Notes: generated by a model not told the origin, from the sequence alone. A stretch of 64,000 nucleotides of DNA from DATNPX01 sp036702975 (GCA_036702975.1 DATNPX010000016.1:248001-312000); one strand, 5' to 3'; positions 35,937 to 46,500 are shown, counted from the stretch's first letter. Numbers and translations are program-made.

Positions 35937-37787
35937 TTACTTGATAGAGAATTCACACTGCGGAAACTGCTTCCGCAGCAGTTCGATGTTAACGTTCTTG
36001 CAATTAGTCACAAGAACGCGGCGCACTCCTGGATTAGCATGCAGCATAGAAACAACACCAGCTGTTGAAATAACTGTCCGAGCAAGTGCAACGCTATTTA
36101 AGCCACGGATAGTGCCAATGGTCTCCATTGATTTGTCAGTAATCTTCGTTCCGCCAAGATACAGCTCCTCAACCCGCTTACCCTTGAAATAGGTAACACC
36201 ATCATCTGTAATCGCCTTACAATCGTTGGCTATAATTTTAATCAATGAGCTGTTCTCGGATATAGCTTTAAACGAGCGATTTGTCGCACGAGTCTTGCTT
36301 ATATCCAAAGTATTTAAATGCGGGAGTCGCACCAGCAAAGCAATTCCCTCATCAGTAATTTCGGTGGCGCTTATGCCAAGGTGCCGAAGCTCCCTAAGTC
36401 CAGACACATATCTAGCCCCTTCGTCATCGAACGTACTATTTCCGACAAGCAGCTCATGAATCGGCATCTTTCTAATCTCAGCCAGATCGCGATTTTTGAA
36501 AACGAATCCCGATAGGCGTACGCTCTTGATCCAGGTTGTACCAGCAATCTTTTTCAGTTGCTCGGCGTTAATCGACACCACGCGTTGCGAACCTTCAAGT
36601 GCGAACTCTTGTGTAGATTTCGCCGCCGGATCGTTTAGAGCATATTCGAGCGTCCGGTCTCGAAGTGGATATACGGCAAAATCCTCAGCTTGAATCGGAA
36701 CCGGTTCGCTCTCCGCAGCAGTAGCTACATCCTCCTGCCGATTGAACTGCGGCATCATGTAGCAGTATGTGCCGAAGGCTCCGAGTGTCGCGGACGCTAC
36801 AGCAACTCCAACCATCAGCAAAGTCAGGCTCAAGCGGCGCATGCTTATGGAACCAGACTTCGCCTGCGCCTCACCCCTAACACCTTTCAGGGTGCTCGAC
36901 GTTGGAAGCGCACCAGATTTAATGGCAGCAAGATCTTGAACCAATTGACCTAAATTCGAATATCTTTTTTCTGGAGACTTAGACAACATGCAAGCCACAA
37001 TATCCTCAAGAGCCTGGGGAAATCTCCCGCCGCCTGAGGCTTCTTTGAGGGTCGCCGGCTTTTCGCTTTGATGCATGATCATCGTGCTCAAAGCGGAATC
37101 ACCGACCAAAGGTGGTTTTCCGGTGAGTGCTTCAAAGATGACACATCCTAAGGAATAGATATCAGTCCTATGATCGACCCGCAGACCGCCGCATTGCTCG
37201 GGACTCATATACACAGGGCTACCAAAAATCTCGCCTGTACGAGTTAGAGCCTGAATCTCTCCTTCCTCGTGCAAGGTAAATTTAGCCAGTCCAAAATCGA
37301 GAATTTTAATACTGCCCTCGGTGCCTGGCTTAATTCCTTTAACCAGCATTATGTTGCTCGGTTTGATGTCACGATGCACGATTCCGAGTTCGTGAGCATA
37401 AGCCAGGGCAAAACAGATCTGAATGAAAATCGGCAGTGCAACCTCTACCGCCAAGGGTCCACTCGTTTCGAGTCTATCCGCAAGCGTCTCTCCATTAATC
37501 AGCTCCATTACGAGAAAGGGGTTCTGACCATCCAATACGCCGAAGTCGTTAACAGTAACTATGTTTGGGTGCTGAAGAGCAAATGATGCTTTCGCTTCCT
37601 GCTGAAATCGTCGCACCGCGGTTTCGGACAACACCCGAGAATCGATCGTTTTCAATGCGAACTGCTTCTTGATGAAGATCTGTTCGACCCTGTATACAAG
37701 GCCCATTCCGCCGCGACCCAATCTGGAAAGGACTCGATAACGGTCGCCTATGACCTCATCGGGTTGATACTCTGAGGAGAACGTCAC
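35937..37787 (-). CDS. Transmembrane Ser/Thr protein kinase with C-terminal LRR (RNI-like) domain
   Basis: 616 aa. Hanks-type kinase domain (residues 15-290): glycine loop GRGGMGLVY, Lys46, HRDIKPSN (Asp140), DFG (Asp164), activation-segment end SPVYMSPEQCGG. A single membrane helix (about 315-340, LSLTLLMVGVAVASATLGAFGTYCYM) and, outside, five or six LRR/RNI repeats (LRHLGISATEITDEGIALL, LNTLDISKTRATNRSFKAI, VEELYLGGTKITDKSMETI). The layout is that of a receptor kinase with a ligand- or protein-binding ectodomain. Starts at a GTG without a strong Shine-Dalgarno. It shares its ectodomain style with the LRR protein at 16257-17288. Confidence 0.93.
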   Translation of the reverse strand: MTFSSEYQPDEVIGDRYRVLSRLGRGGMGLVYRVEQIFIKKQFALKTIDSRVLSETAVRRFQQEAKASFALQHPNIVTVNDFGVLDGQNPFLVMELINGETLADRLETSGPLAVEVALPIFIQICFALAYAHELGIVHRDIKPSNIMLVKGIKPGTEGSIKILDFGLAKFTLHEEGEIQALTRTGEIFGSPVYMSPEQCGGLRVDHRTDIYSLGCVIFEALTGKPPLVGDSALSTMIMHQSEKPATLKEASGGGRFPQALEDIVACMLSKSPEKRYSNLGQLVQDLAAIKSGALPTSSTLKGVRGEAQAKSGSISMRRLSLTLLMVGVAVASATLGAFGTYCYMMPQFNRQEDVATAAESEPVPIQAEDFAVYPLRDRTLEYALNDPAAKSTQEFALEGSQRVVSINAEQLKKIAGTTWIKSVRLSGFVFKNRDLAEIRKMPIHELLVGNSTFDDEGARYVSGLRELRHLGISATEITDEGIALLVRLPHLNTLDISKTRATNRSFKAISENSSLIKIIANDCKAITDDGVTYFKGKRVEELYLGGTKITDKSMETIGTIRGLNSVALARTVISTAGVVSMLHANPGVRRVLVTNCKNVNIELLRKQFPQCEFSIK

Positions 37788-37875
37788 TATTTGTGTCTCG
37801 AGTTGTGCCTCGAACGTTATGCCCGTTTCTGTTCTCTTCTAGGTATTTTGCCATCGCCAGCCTAGCCGCAAACGA

Positions 37876-37908
37876 AAAGCCAGCGGTCTGGTTTCGACCA
37901 CTGGCTTT
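37876..37908 (-). terminator. Rho-independent terminator of the sulfatase gene
   Basis: AAAGCCAGCGGTC (37876-37888) pairs with GACCACTGGCTTT (37896-37908), one mismatch, 7-base loop. On the minus strand it is followed by TCGTTTG after a TTTT. It lies 28 bases past the sulfatase stop. Confidence 0.8.
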
Positions 37909-37935
37909 GAAGACCAACTATCCGACTGCGACAGA

Positions 37936-39540
37936 CTAGTCGCCTTGCCGCCCGGCAATCTTTTTCTCGATCATCTGCTTGATCGCTTCCATGTTAAAGG
38001 AAGCCCCCTTTTGCATGGGAGGGAATTCAATGAACGATTGAGCGGCTTTTCCTACCACTTGTTGGGCAAAGATGAAGCGCCAGAACTGCACGGCATACCA
38101 ATTACCATACATCATAGAGCCGGTCGCACCGGTGCGCTCAAATGGATCGAGACGAATATTGGTGAGGATTGGCCAGTCTACCTTTTCCGTCGCACCAAGC
38201 CAACCACCTGGTTGATCGATGAAACGATATTTGTAGTCGCCTATGCGAACTGCCCCCATCGTGCTTTCTGCAAAATAGAAGATCTCATGTCTAGCCGAAG
38301 GAGCAGCGCCCGTCAGGAATGGCAGCTGATTGTAGCCATCGAGATGAACTTTATAATTGCGGTCACCGAGCTGCTTTCCGGCCTTCAACTGGTCAATGAT
38401 GTCAGGATTACCAGCCGCGGCACACAGAGTCGGGAACCAATCGAGCCCTGAAATTATGCCATTTTCGACTTTGCCTGCCGGAATGTGCCCTGGCCAACGA
38501 GCAATACACGGAACTCGGAAGCCGCCTTCGAGAACAGTGCCTTTGCCGCCAGCGAACGGTGTCTGGCCGCCATCAGGCCACGTAAAGTTTTCAGCGCCGT
38601 TGTCAGTTGTGAAAACTACAATCGTATTGTTATCCAAGCCGAGGTCTTTAATATGCTGGAGGACGGAACCGACAACATCGTCTAGTTGCGCCATTCCGGC
38701 TTCTTCCTCCGACCAACCGTTCTCAGGAGTGCGCATCGATTCGTATTTTTCGGAGAGATGCGTGATCACGTGCATCCGCGTGGGGTTCATCCAGATGAAG
38801 AATGGTTTGCCACTCTTATGCGCTTTGTCCATGTAGCCAAGCGTTTGATCGAGAATTTCTGAATCGACCGTTTCCATGCGCTTGGGATAGAGCTCACCGA
38901 CATCTTCTATTTTTTGTTTGCCTATGCGACCCCAGCGAGGTTGTTCTGTCGGATCGTCTGTATCTGTGGCCCAAGTGTGTAGCATGTTACGCGGACCGAT
39001 GGTTGCCTTCAACGCCGCCGGGTAATTGTGGTGCGCGGGGTCTTCCATGGCGTCCAAGTGATACAAGTAGCCGAAGAATTCGTCGAAACCATGCACTGTC
39101 GGCAAGTATCTATTCAGGTCGCCAAGGTGATTCTTGCCAAACTGCCCCGTCGCATAACCTTGCGCCTTAAGAGCAGTCGCAATGGTCACCGCTTGGTCTG
39201 GAATACCTACGGTTGCTCCCGCTTGTCCTACCGTAGTTAAGCCAGTGCGAATCGGCAATTCACCAGTGATGAAATTCGCACGTCCGGCGGTACAACTCGC
39301 TTCAGCATAGTAGTCGGTGAAGCGCATTCCCTCACTTGCCATCTTGTCTAAATTTGGTGTCCGACCGGCCATAATGCCCTGGTGATACGCTCCAATATTG
39401 AACCAGCCAATGTCATCGCCCATAATCACAACGATGTTTGGCTTTTGCGCGTCATCAGCAAAACCAGCGCTAATTGTCAATGATGACAACATCGCCAGCA
39501 AAGCCAAAGAGCTGCATAATAACTTCTTAGAAAGAATCAC
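37936..39540 (-). CDS. Exported formylglycine-dependent sulfatase (arylsulfatase type)
   Basis: 534 aa from a GTG with GGGAGA 8 nt upstream; the result is a signal peptide ILSKKLLCSSLALLAMLSSLTISAGFAD. Metal-site Asp pair in VVIMGDDIGW; the sulfatase signature SCTAGRANFITGELPIRTGL holds the Cys (about 83) that must be turned into formylglycine (C-x-A-x-R); later FTTDNGAEN and GGKGTVLEGGFRVPCIARWPG. It cleaves sulfate esters in the periplasm or outside; substrate unknown. The frame extends to 39588, but that start would spoil the signal. Divergent from a formylglycine-generating enzyme gene, its likely activator. Confidence 0.93.
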   Translation of the reverse strand: MILSKKLLCSSLALLAMLSSLTISAGFADDAQKPNIVVIMGDDIGWFNIGAYHQGIMAGRTPNLDKMASEGMRFTDYYAEASCTAGRANFITGELPIRTGLTTVGQAGATVGIPDQAVTIATALKAQGYATGQFGKNHLGDLNRYLPTVHGFDEFFGYLYHLDAMEDPAHHNYPAALKATIGPRNMLHTWATDTDDPTEQPRWGRIGKQKIEDVGELYPKRMETVDSEILDQTLGYMDKAHKSGKPFFIWMNPTRMHVITHLSEKYESMRTPENGWSEEEAGMAQLDDVVGSVLQHIKDLGLDNNTIVVFTTDNGAENFTWPDGGQTPFAGGKGTVLEGGFRVPCIARWPGHIPAGKVENGIISGLDWFPTLCAAAGNPDIIDQLKAGKQLGDRNYKVHLDGYNQLPFLTGAAPSARHEIFYFAESTMGAVRIGDYKYRFIDQPGGWLGATEKVDWPILTNIRLDPFERTGATGSMMYGNWYAVQFWRFIFAQQVVGKAAQSFIEFPPMQKGASFNMEAIKQMIEKKIAGRQGD

Positions 39541-39609
39541 AATTCGGTTCTCCCAAACATGAATACGGCAGAGTATGATACCGCACATACTGCTAGAGAA
39601 ACTCTAAAA

Positions 39610-40755
39610 ATGCTGCGGCCAATTATTGTTTGCATCAGAACCTACAAAGCATTTTCTCTGCTGCTAACTTTTTTAGTTTTTAGCTTGGTACTGTATACGG
39701 TAGCATCTCCGTCAACTGCGGAAGCAACTAATTCGGCTGAAGTCGGAACCAGACATGATACTGATGCCAGCAACGAACAAACTAGCGCGAGTGGAAAATC
39801 GGCCAAGCACATCGACCATAACAGTTCCAACAAGAGTGCCTCCGGCATGGTAAGAGTCAATGGCGGAACGTTTTGGATGGGCTGTCAAAATCATCTCTTT
39901 CCTGATGCTGACCCTGCGCACCGGGTGAAATTAAATTCGTTCTGGATGGACAAGACCCCAGTGACCAACGATGAGTTCTCTCAATTCGTGAAAGCAACCG
40001 GATACGTAACAGTGGCAGAAAAGAAGCCAGATGCCAAAGATTTTCCCGGCGCTCCGCCAGAAAATCTAGTTGCCGGAGCATTAGTGTTTACATCCCCGAC
40101 CGCTCCTGTTTCGAAGCGCAGCCACTACAATTGGTGGCGTTATGTTGCCGGCGCAGATTGGAAGCATCCTGACGGGCCTGGTTCCGATCTGAAGGGCAAA
40201 GGCAACTATCCTGTAGTACAGGTTGCTTGGGAAGACGCCGCTGCGTATGCTAAATGGGCAGGCAAACGATTGCCCACAGAAGCGGAGTTTGAATATGCCG
40301 CCCGCGGTGGACTCGATCGCAAAGCCTATGCCTGGGGTGATGAATTCAAACCAAAAGATAAATGGCAGGCCAATATCTGGCAGGGAACCTTTCCTTACAA
40401 GAACACGGCTGAAGATGGTTTCAGATCTACGTCTCCGGTGGCATTCTTCCCACCAAACGGCTATGGGCTCTATGACATGAGCGGCAATGTTTGGGAGTGG
40501 TGTCAAGACTGGTATCGAGCAGACTATTACCGAACTTTCAATGGTACTCAGATTGCTGATGACCCCCGCGGGCCAAAGGATAGCTTCGATCCAAGCGAAC
40601 CATCTGTCCCCAAGCGAGTGCAGCGAGGAGGATCATTTCTGTGCTCCGATCAGTATTGCGCTCGTTACATGGTCGGAGCTCGCGGAAAAGGTGAGCCAAG
40701 CAGTGGATCTTGCCATGTTGGCTTTCGCTGTGCCAAAGATATCACCGGCGGTTAA
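39610..40755 (+). CDS. Formylglycine-generating enzyme (FGE/SUMF1 family), membrane-anchored or exported
   Basis: About 381 aa. N-terminal hydrophobic segment (AFSLLLTFLVFSLVLYTV) as signal or anchor, then a Ser/Thr-rich spacer and the FGE-sulfatase domain (VNGGTFWMGC ... NYPVVQVAWEDAAAYAKWAGKRLPTEAEFEYAARGG ... NVWEWCQDWY). The C-terminal block GGSFLCSDQYCARYM ... SCHVGFRC has the two Cys that bind copper and oxidise the sulfatase Cys in aerobic FGEs, so it looks active. An export signal would place it on the same side as the sulfatase, whereas most bacterial FGEs act in the cytosol before export. The start could also be the ATG 39559. Confidence 0.9.
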   Translation: MLRPIIVCIRTYKAFSLLLTFLVFSLVLYTVASPSTAEATNSAEVGTRHDTDASNEQTSASGKSAKHIDHNSSNKSASGMVRVNGGTFWMGCQNHLFPDADPAHRVKLNSFWMDKTPVTNDEFSQFVKATGYVTVAEKKPDAKDFPGAPPENLVAGALVFTSPTAPVSKRSHYNWWRYVAGADWKHPDGPGSDLKGKGNYPVVQVAWEDAAAYAKWAGKRLPTEAEFEYAARGGLDRKAYAWGDEFKPKDKWQANIWQGTFPYKNTAEDGFRSTSPVAFFPPNGYGLYDMSGNVWEWCQDWYRADYYRTFNGTQIADDPRGPKDSFDPSEPSVPKRVQRGGSFLCSDQYCARYMVGARGKGEPSSGSCHVGFRCAKDITGG

Positions 40756-40867
40756 CATATTGTGCTAAACATGTTCTTGGCTCCAGCCATCAAAGCGGCG
40801 CTGCAATAGCGTAGCCAGCAAAACACAACGCAAAAACTCATCGAATCAGCCGATAGGATAAGTTAGC

Positions 40868-41503
40868 TTAGCTGCCTTCGAGAATTTCAGATGCGGCCCG
40901 CCGCAGAATTTCAGCAATGCGTTTTGCTTCTTTCGGGGAACAGTGATGCTTCTGTCGCAGTGCAGACTTCAACGCCATGCGAGCATCGACAAATTCTTCC
41001 GAATGACGCAGATGCGAGACATCATCACCAGCTTCGTCAGTGAAAAAGCGCTGCATTCGCTGCATCTTCGCGGCTACGTGCTCGAGCTCGCCCATCATAT
41101 GTTCAACTGACTTGCGATTCTCGTCCAGATGCTTTTTCCCTTCTTCAGTCATGCTGTAGAGCTTTTTGGTACCGCTCGTTTCGACGCTGGCATAGTTGAG
41201 CTCTTCTAGATAAGTCAGAGCTGGATAAATGACACCAGGGCTGGGATTGTAAAAGCCACCAGAACGCTCCTCCAGCTCTTTAATCAGCTCATAGCCGTGC
41301 CGCGGCTTCTCTTCAAGGAGTGCCAAAATCACAAGCTGCAAATCAGCAGCCATCATCTTGCGCCCCGCCCATAGATTAGGGCCACCCGGCCCGCCGAAAC
41401 CGCCAAAAAAGCCGCCGCCAAAGCCGCCAGGTCCACCGAATCCTCGCCCGCCGCGCCTTGGACCCATCATAAAAGGTCTCGACCATTGCTCAAAATGGAA
41501 CAT
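40868..41503 (-). CDS. PadR-family transcriptional regulator with Gly-rich N-terminal arm
   Basis: 211 aa. After a start with GAGGGG upstream comes an arm of about 48 residues made of Gly, Phe, Pro and Arg (GGPGGFGGGFFGGFGGPGG). The PadR winged helix follows: DLQLVILALLEEKPRHGYELIKELEE, SPGVIYPALTYLEEL, YSMTEEGKKHL, then a dimerising helical C-terminus. PadR proteins repress efflux or stress genes; a palindrome 28 bases upstream suggests autoregulation. No transporter is adjacent. Confidence 0.92.
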   Translation of the reverse strand: MFHFEQWSRPFMMGPRRGGRGFGGPGGFGGGFFGGFGGPGGPNLWAGRKMMAADLQLVILALLEEKPRHGYELIKELEERSGGFYNPSPGVIYPALTYLEELNYASVETSGTKKLYSMTEEGKKHLDENRKSVEHMMGELEHVAAKMQRMQRFFTDEAGDDVSHLRHSEEFVDARMALKSALRQKHHCSPKEAKRIAEILRRAASEILEGS

Positions 41504-41530
41504 ATGTTGAACCCCTCTTCAATCTCTCGT

Positions 41531-41546
41531 TATATCGTAAGATATA
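41531..41546. promoter_or_regulatory. Palindromic operator upstream of the PadR gene
   Basis: TATATC GTAA GATATA is a 6+4+6 inverted repeat lying 28 bases before the PadR ATG, in the promoter zone. Placement and AT-rich dyad form fit an autoregulatory PadR site. Confidence 0.6.
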
Positions 41547-41759
41547 GCACACGTAATTCCTAAATAGCTAGGAGCAATTTTTGTTTGCCGACACTTGGGG
41601 CTCAAGTTCTACCTAGAACACGGCGTCACTTATGGCACTGTGCCTGCGGACCCCAGCGAAGAGAAGGAAAATGGGCAAACATCGACTTGTCTAGAAAATC
41701 CCTGTACCCGTATAGATTCTCCTGTCTGCAGTCGACGTCAGTCAGGAGTTTGACTTACT

Positions 41760-43454
41760 ATGGACCGTCCTGCCTCGCCATCCGCCGTTCCAATCGAAAC
41801 AGGAGCCACAGAAGCACTGCGAGCCGACTCAATAGGGCAAGCACCGGCTCGATCGAGCAACACTACGACAGAGGCTAACCCGCACAGTTCACCACCACAA
41901 AAGAGTCAATGGACTTTGGCGCTTGATCTAACCACAACGCAAGACGGTGCCGACGGAGGCGGTGCACTCAATCAATCAAAGCGAATACAAGCTTTGGTAT
42001 CGGAGACACGCAATAGTTCCGTATCTTTTGTCGTGCAGGTAACAGAGCCGCCACCAGCCAATCAGCCTCACTTAAAAGCGAAAGAGTCTGAGGCAAATAC
42101 AATCAAGAAAGGTCCGATACAACCACCAAATGTTGAACGTTTTCTCATTCAAAATGGCACCGTGACTAGTATTAGCGATTCTGCAGCTTCTCGGGGCATG
42201 GCAAATGATGTAGAAGATTTACTTCGAACCGCCAATCAAGTTGCTCCATCTGAGCATATCGGTCTAGTCATGCAGTCGCATGGTGGAGCCGCCGATGGAC
42301 TAGAAAGCGACGCCGGGAAAGCTACGCTGCCCGAGTTTACTCACGCTGTTACTGATGGTCTGGCGGACAGCAATCATGCCAAGCTCGATCTTTTGGACTT
42401 TGATGCCTGTTCGATGGCTAACCTCAACGTAGCAGAAGCGATGGCTCCTATAGCCGAACATATGGTGGCATCGAGCGAAGTCGAAACAAGCGAAAAACAT
42501 TCTGCCTACGATGCACAAAATCTTCAACTGACGTTGCACAATTTGATCCAAAATCCAAACTGGTCCGCGAGCGATCTGGCAAAGTCGATGATCTCTCAGG
42601 CTGATGCCGGAGCCAATGATGGTTTAAATAGTGTTACTCATGAAATTGCGTCAGGTACAGTAACACTGGCGCACTTTGACCTTTCTCATCTGCCAGAATT
42701 CAACGATCGTTTAAATACACTCGGTCAGACGCTCACGAAATCTTTAAATGATCCCGCTCAGAAACGAACGGTAAATGATGCAATCCAATCATCACCACTA
42801 TTGCCGAGGGACGGAATGGAGCTCGCTGGTAATCCAAGAGAGACACGCGATCTTGAATCTTTCGCAAACAACATCATGAAAGCTGCTCAGGAAGGAAAAT
42901 TGACCAATCCGGAAGTTCTTCAGGCCGCCGAAGGTATTCTTTCTGCAGAGCACCAACTCATTCCCGAACACCATAACTCTGTAAAAGATGGCTACGGTAA
43001 CCAGGGAGGCATGACTGCGTTCCTGCCTGATTTGCGCCTGCTCGACACATCAAACACCGAAGGTGCAGGTAATGATGAGCTAAGCCAAATCAATTTCTCG
43101 GCCGAACCAAACAATGACTACATGAGAAACTATGAACATAAGGGCCGCGCGGCTAGTTCGATTAGTCGGTCAATCGACAACTTAACAGCATTAGTTGGAA
43201 CAAATCACTCCGATGACATACAACAGCTGCGCAGCGATCTGGCGGCAGTTACGAATGCCGGCGATTCTACTCGATATACGCAGGCACTCGATGCTCTTCA
43301 CGCGGATACACAACGCCTGTTGAAGTCGTCTTTAGAGGCCGATCTTATGAGGGTACGGAATGAACGGACTCGCGATCGTCAGATTGACGAGCAATCTGTT
43401 CCGATTACTGGGTGGCAACAGTTCTTGAATGAATTAAAGACAGCGAACAGCTAA
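41760..43454 (+). CDS. Clostripain-like (peptidase C11) cysteine protease, no signal peptide
   Basis: 564 aa. The C11 catalytic dyad is visible: His174 in LVMQSHGGAADG and Cys217 in LLDFDACSMANLNVAEA, with the usual conserved Asp before the Cys, and the S1-site region SSEVETSEKHSAYD. The first 95 residues are Pro/Ser/Thr-rich and polar (low complexity), not a signal peptide. The C-terminal 250 residues are helical and unfamiliar. C11 enzymes are usually exported and self-cleaving; a cytoplasmic form or another export route is open. The ATG has AGGAG about 12 nt upstream. A strong terminator follows. Confidence 0.8.
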   Translation: MDRPASPSAVPIETGATEALRADSIGQAPARSSNTTTEANPHSSPPQKSQWTLALDLTTTQDGADGGGALNQSKRIQALVSETRNSSVSFVVQVTEPPPANQPHLKAKESEANTIKKGPIQPPNVERFLIQNGTVTSISDSAASRGMANDVEDLLRTANQVAPSEHIGLVMQSHGGAADGLESDAGKATLPEFTHAVTDGLADSNHAKLDLLDFDACSMANLNVAEAMAPIAEHMVASSEVETSEKHSAYDAQNLQLTLHNLIQNPNWSASDLAKSMISQADAGANDGLNSVTHEIASGTVTLAHFDLSHLPEFNDRLNTLGQTLTKSLNDPAQKRTVNDAIQSSPLLPRDGMELAGNPRETRDLESFANNIMKAAQEGKLTNPEVLQAAEGILSAEHQLIPEHHNSVKDGYGNQGGMTAFLPDLRLLDTSNTEGAGNDELSQINFSAEPNNDYMRNYEHKGRAASSISRSIDNLTALVGTNHSDDIQQLRSDLAAVTNAGDSTRYTQALDALHADTQRLLKSSLEADLMRVRNERTRDRQIDEQSVPITGWQQFLNELKTANS

Positions 43455-43490
43455 CGGTTTAGAGCGTCTCCTAGACATGTCATCAAGCAG

Positions 43491-43526
43491 GTCGGCACGG
43501 AAACAATTTTTCGTGCCGACTTTTTT
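43491..43526 (+). terminator. Rho-independent terminator
   Basis: GTCGGCACG (43491-43499) pairs perfectly with CGTGCCGAC (43512-43520), 12-base loop, followed by TTTTTT. It ends the C11 protease transcript and stands 11 bases before the 3' end of the convergent efflux gene. Confidence 0.92.
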
Positions 43527-43536
43527 AGCCGAACTG

Positions 43537-46500
43537 TTAGTTAACCTCAAGGCTCTTCGCTTCAGTCAAATTCTTCACAGAACAAAGTCCTAGCGAGCGC
43601 ACCAAATCGACCTGCGAGATGTTGTAGTTAATAGTCGCGGTAGCGAGATTGATCTGTGCTTGGGTCAGATCACGCTGGGCAGTCAGGACATCGAGATGAG
43701 TGCCTAATCCCAGCTCATATCTCGTGCGTGCCGACCTTAATTCTTCTACCGACGAATCGACCTGGGCAAGTGTTTCTTTCACGACTTGAGCTGAGGAAGC
43801 GCTTTTCAAATAGCTCGCACGCACTTCTTTCGTCACGGCTATCACCTGTTTATCGACCTCCAAGTCGGCATTCTTCGCATTTATTTTTGCGGCCCGAATA
43901 CGGTTGTAGTCGACGCTACCCAGACCATCAAGCGACCAATTCACATTGATGCTGGCAACAAATAACGACTCAATATTACTTCCAGTACGCCCGGTAGGCA
44001 CCACATAGGCACCAGTAGAAACTGTGGGCTTAAGCGCTGCGCTTGCCACTTTTATTGCGGCTTTAGATGCTTGCAACAACTCACCATATTGCTTCAACTC
44101 TGGTCTATTCTCGATCGCCATCTTGATCAGATCGTCAATGGAAGCCCTTTCACTAACCAGCCGCGCACTGCTCACGAAGGCTTTGGCAGTTCTTATGTCT
44201 GCGCTCTGGTCGTAATTCATATATGCGGTCAAATCGAGCGCGGCTAGCCTTCGATTAACCTGCTGCTCAATCAATGCCTGTCGGTCTTCAGACAATTGAG
44301 TTCTTGCTTGCAAATACTCCAGATTAGTGGCCAGTCCCTGCTGTAGCTTTTCGCTGTTGAAGCGCGTTTGTTCTTCAGACGTTTCTACTGCCCGGATACG
44401 AATTTGCAGAATGGCCTCAGCCAGGAGTAATTTATAATAAAGAGTCGAAGTATCTTTCAAAACATCTGAATAATTTGCAAAATTGCGAGCGCGAGAGGCT
44501 TGCATTTCATGCTTAGCTTGCTTGGCACCATAAACAATACGGCCGCCGCGGTACAGCCAATAGCGCACGCCAGTAATATCTAGAGAATAGGGAAACGCGA
44601 GCGTGTACAACGCTGAATTACCACCCGCGGTGTTCGAACCAAACAGTTGGTTCTTCGTGTAGGGCAATCCAAGTTGTCCATACAGCCACGATTGAGTAAA
44701 GTTTGTTTGAAAGTCAGGAAGGAAATATCCGCGAGATGCCTTATGGAGAAAACAGTCACGTTCAGCAAGGTTTCTCGTGATAGCCAAATCCAGATTGCGC
44801 TCCAGGGCAAGCTCCAGGGTTTCTTTCAAATCTACAGGCTGCACCGATTTAGACTCTAAAGTAAGTGGACTGAGGTCGTGTCTGATCGATATCAGGGCTT
44901 TCAAAGCTGGAGTTCGAGTCGGCAATTCGCGTGCATGCAGCAGCTCGTCGCTGCCGGCAAGAGTTGCATCGAGTTTGCTGGTTATCGATTTTGAGCGTTC
45001 AGGAAGTTCCGGCATACCTCTGCCTGGCTCTATACCTTCTACTGGCTGCCGTGGTTGCAAAACAGGTGAGCCAGTTGCTTGCAATGCATCATCGATGCGA
45101 GAGCTGTCGCCCTTATCGTCCATGGATGCCACGGCTTGTGCAGAGTTGCAAGACAGAATAAGCAAAGCGACCAAGCTTGCAATGACAGGCTTAGCAGGGG
45201 GAGACTGCGCAGGGACATTTGTTTCTTTTACTTTGAACCAAATTGCAAATAGAGCAGGCAAGAAGAGTAGTGTTAGCGCAGTACCAATGGCAGTACCACC
45301 AATCAGCGTAAAAGCCATCGAGCCCCAAAAAACAGATTGGGTTAAGGGAATGAAAGCAAGCACCGCCGCCAGAGCTGTCAAAATGACAGGTCTAGAACGT
45401 TGAACAGTCGCCTCTACGACCGCATGAAACTGGTCCAGTCCGTGTTCTTCGTTTATGTGGATTTGGTCTATCAAAATGAGCGTATTGCGCATCAAGATTC
45501 CTGCTAATGCCGATGTTCCAATGATCGCGTTGAATCCAAACGGCTGATTGAAGAGAATCAAAATCGGCACTACGCCACATAAACCTAGTGGACCAGTGAG
45601 CATGACCATGAACATCGCAGAGAAGCGGCGTACTTGAAAAATCACGACAGTAAACATCAACAGAATCATGAGGGGAAACACAGATGCGACAGCAACGTTC
45701 GCTTTGGCAGCTTCTTCGGTGTCACCACCAACCTCAAGCCGATAACCGGCGGGAAGATTCCGGACGAATGCCTCGAGAGACTTCCTGACCTCGGCAGATA
45801 CGTCCGGCGGTTGAGAATCTTCAGCGACATCGCAGTTAATGCTGATCACGGGAGTACGATCGCGTCGTTTTAGAATGTAGTTTTCTGGTCTAATCTCGAT
45901 GCGGCCCACCTGCGTAAGTGGCACTAAGGCACCACTCTTGCTTGTCAGGTTAAGACTGTTGATCCTTGCCGGATCCAGACGATCTTTAGGCAAGGCGCGG
46001 GCAACGATATCGACAGTTCTAATATCCTCTCGAACCTGGGTGACACTATATCCGGTGAGTAAAAATTGCAGCTGTTCAGAAGCCTCGTTAGTCGTCAGAC
46101 CGATTAGATTTAGACGATCCTGGTCTAAAACAAAGTGGATTGTTCTTGACGGATCGCCCCAATCCTGATTAACCATCCTTACGTGTGGATTCTTGCGGAC
46201 GATATCCTCCGCTTGGTTCGCCAGCAAGCGTAAAGTGTGCAGATCGGGGCCCATGATACGGAAAGTCACCGGCCACGGTGTAAACGGTCCGAAAACGAGT
46301 TGCAAAACTCGCACACGAGCCTCTGGAGCCAATCCATTTGCAACAGCCGCTCTAAGAGCATGCTTCAAGCGATCGCGCGCTTCTGCATTTTTGGTCAAAA
46401 TTACGATTTTTGCGAAGTTTGGATTGGGCAACTCTGGGTTGTAAGATATGAAAAAGCGTGCGGCGCCACCACCCAAGTAGCTGGTAACTACTTCAGCTTC

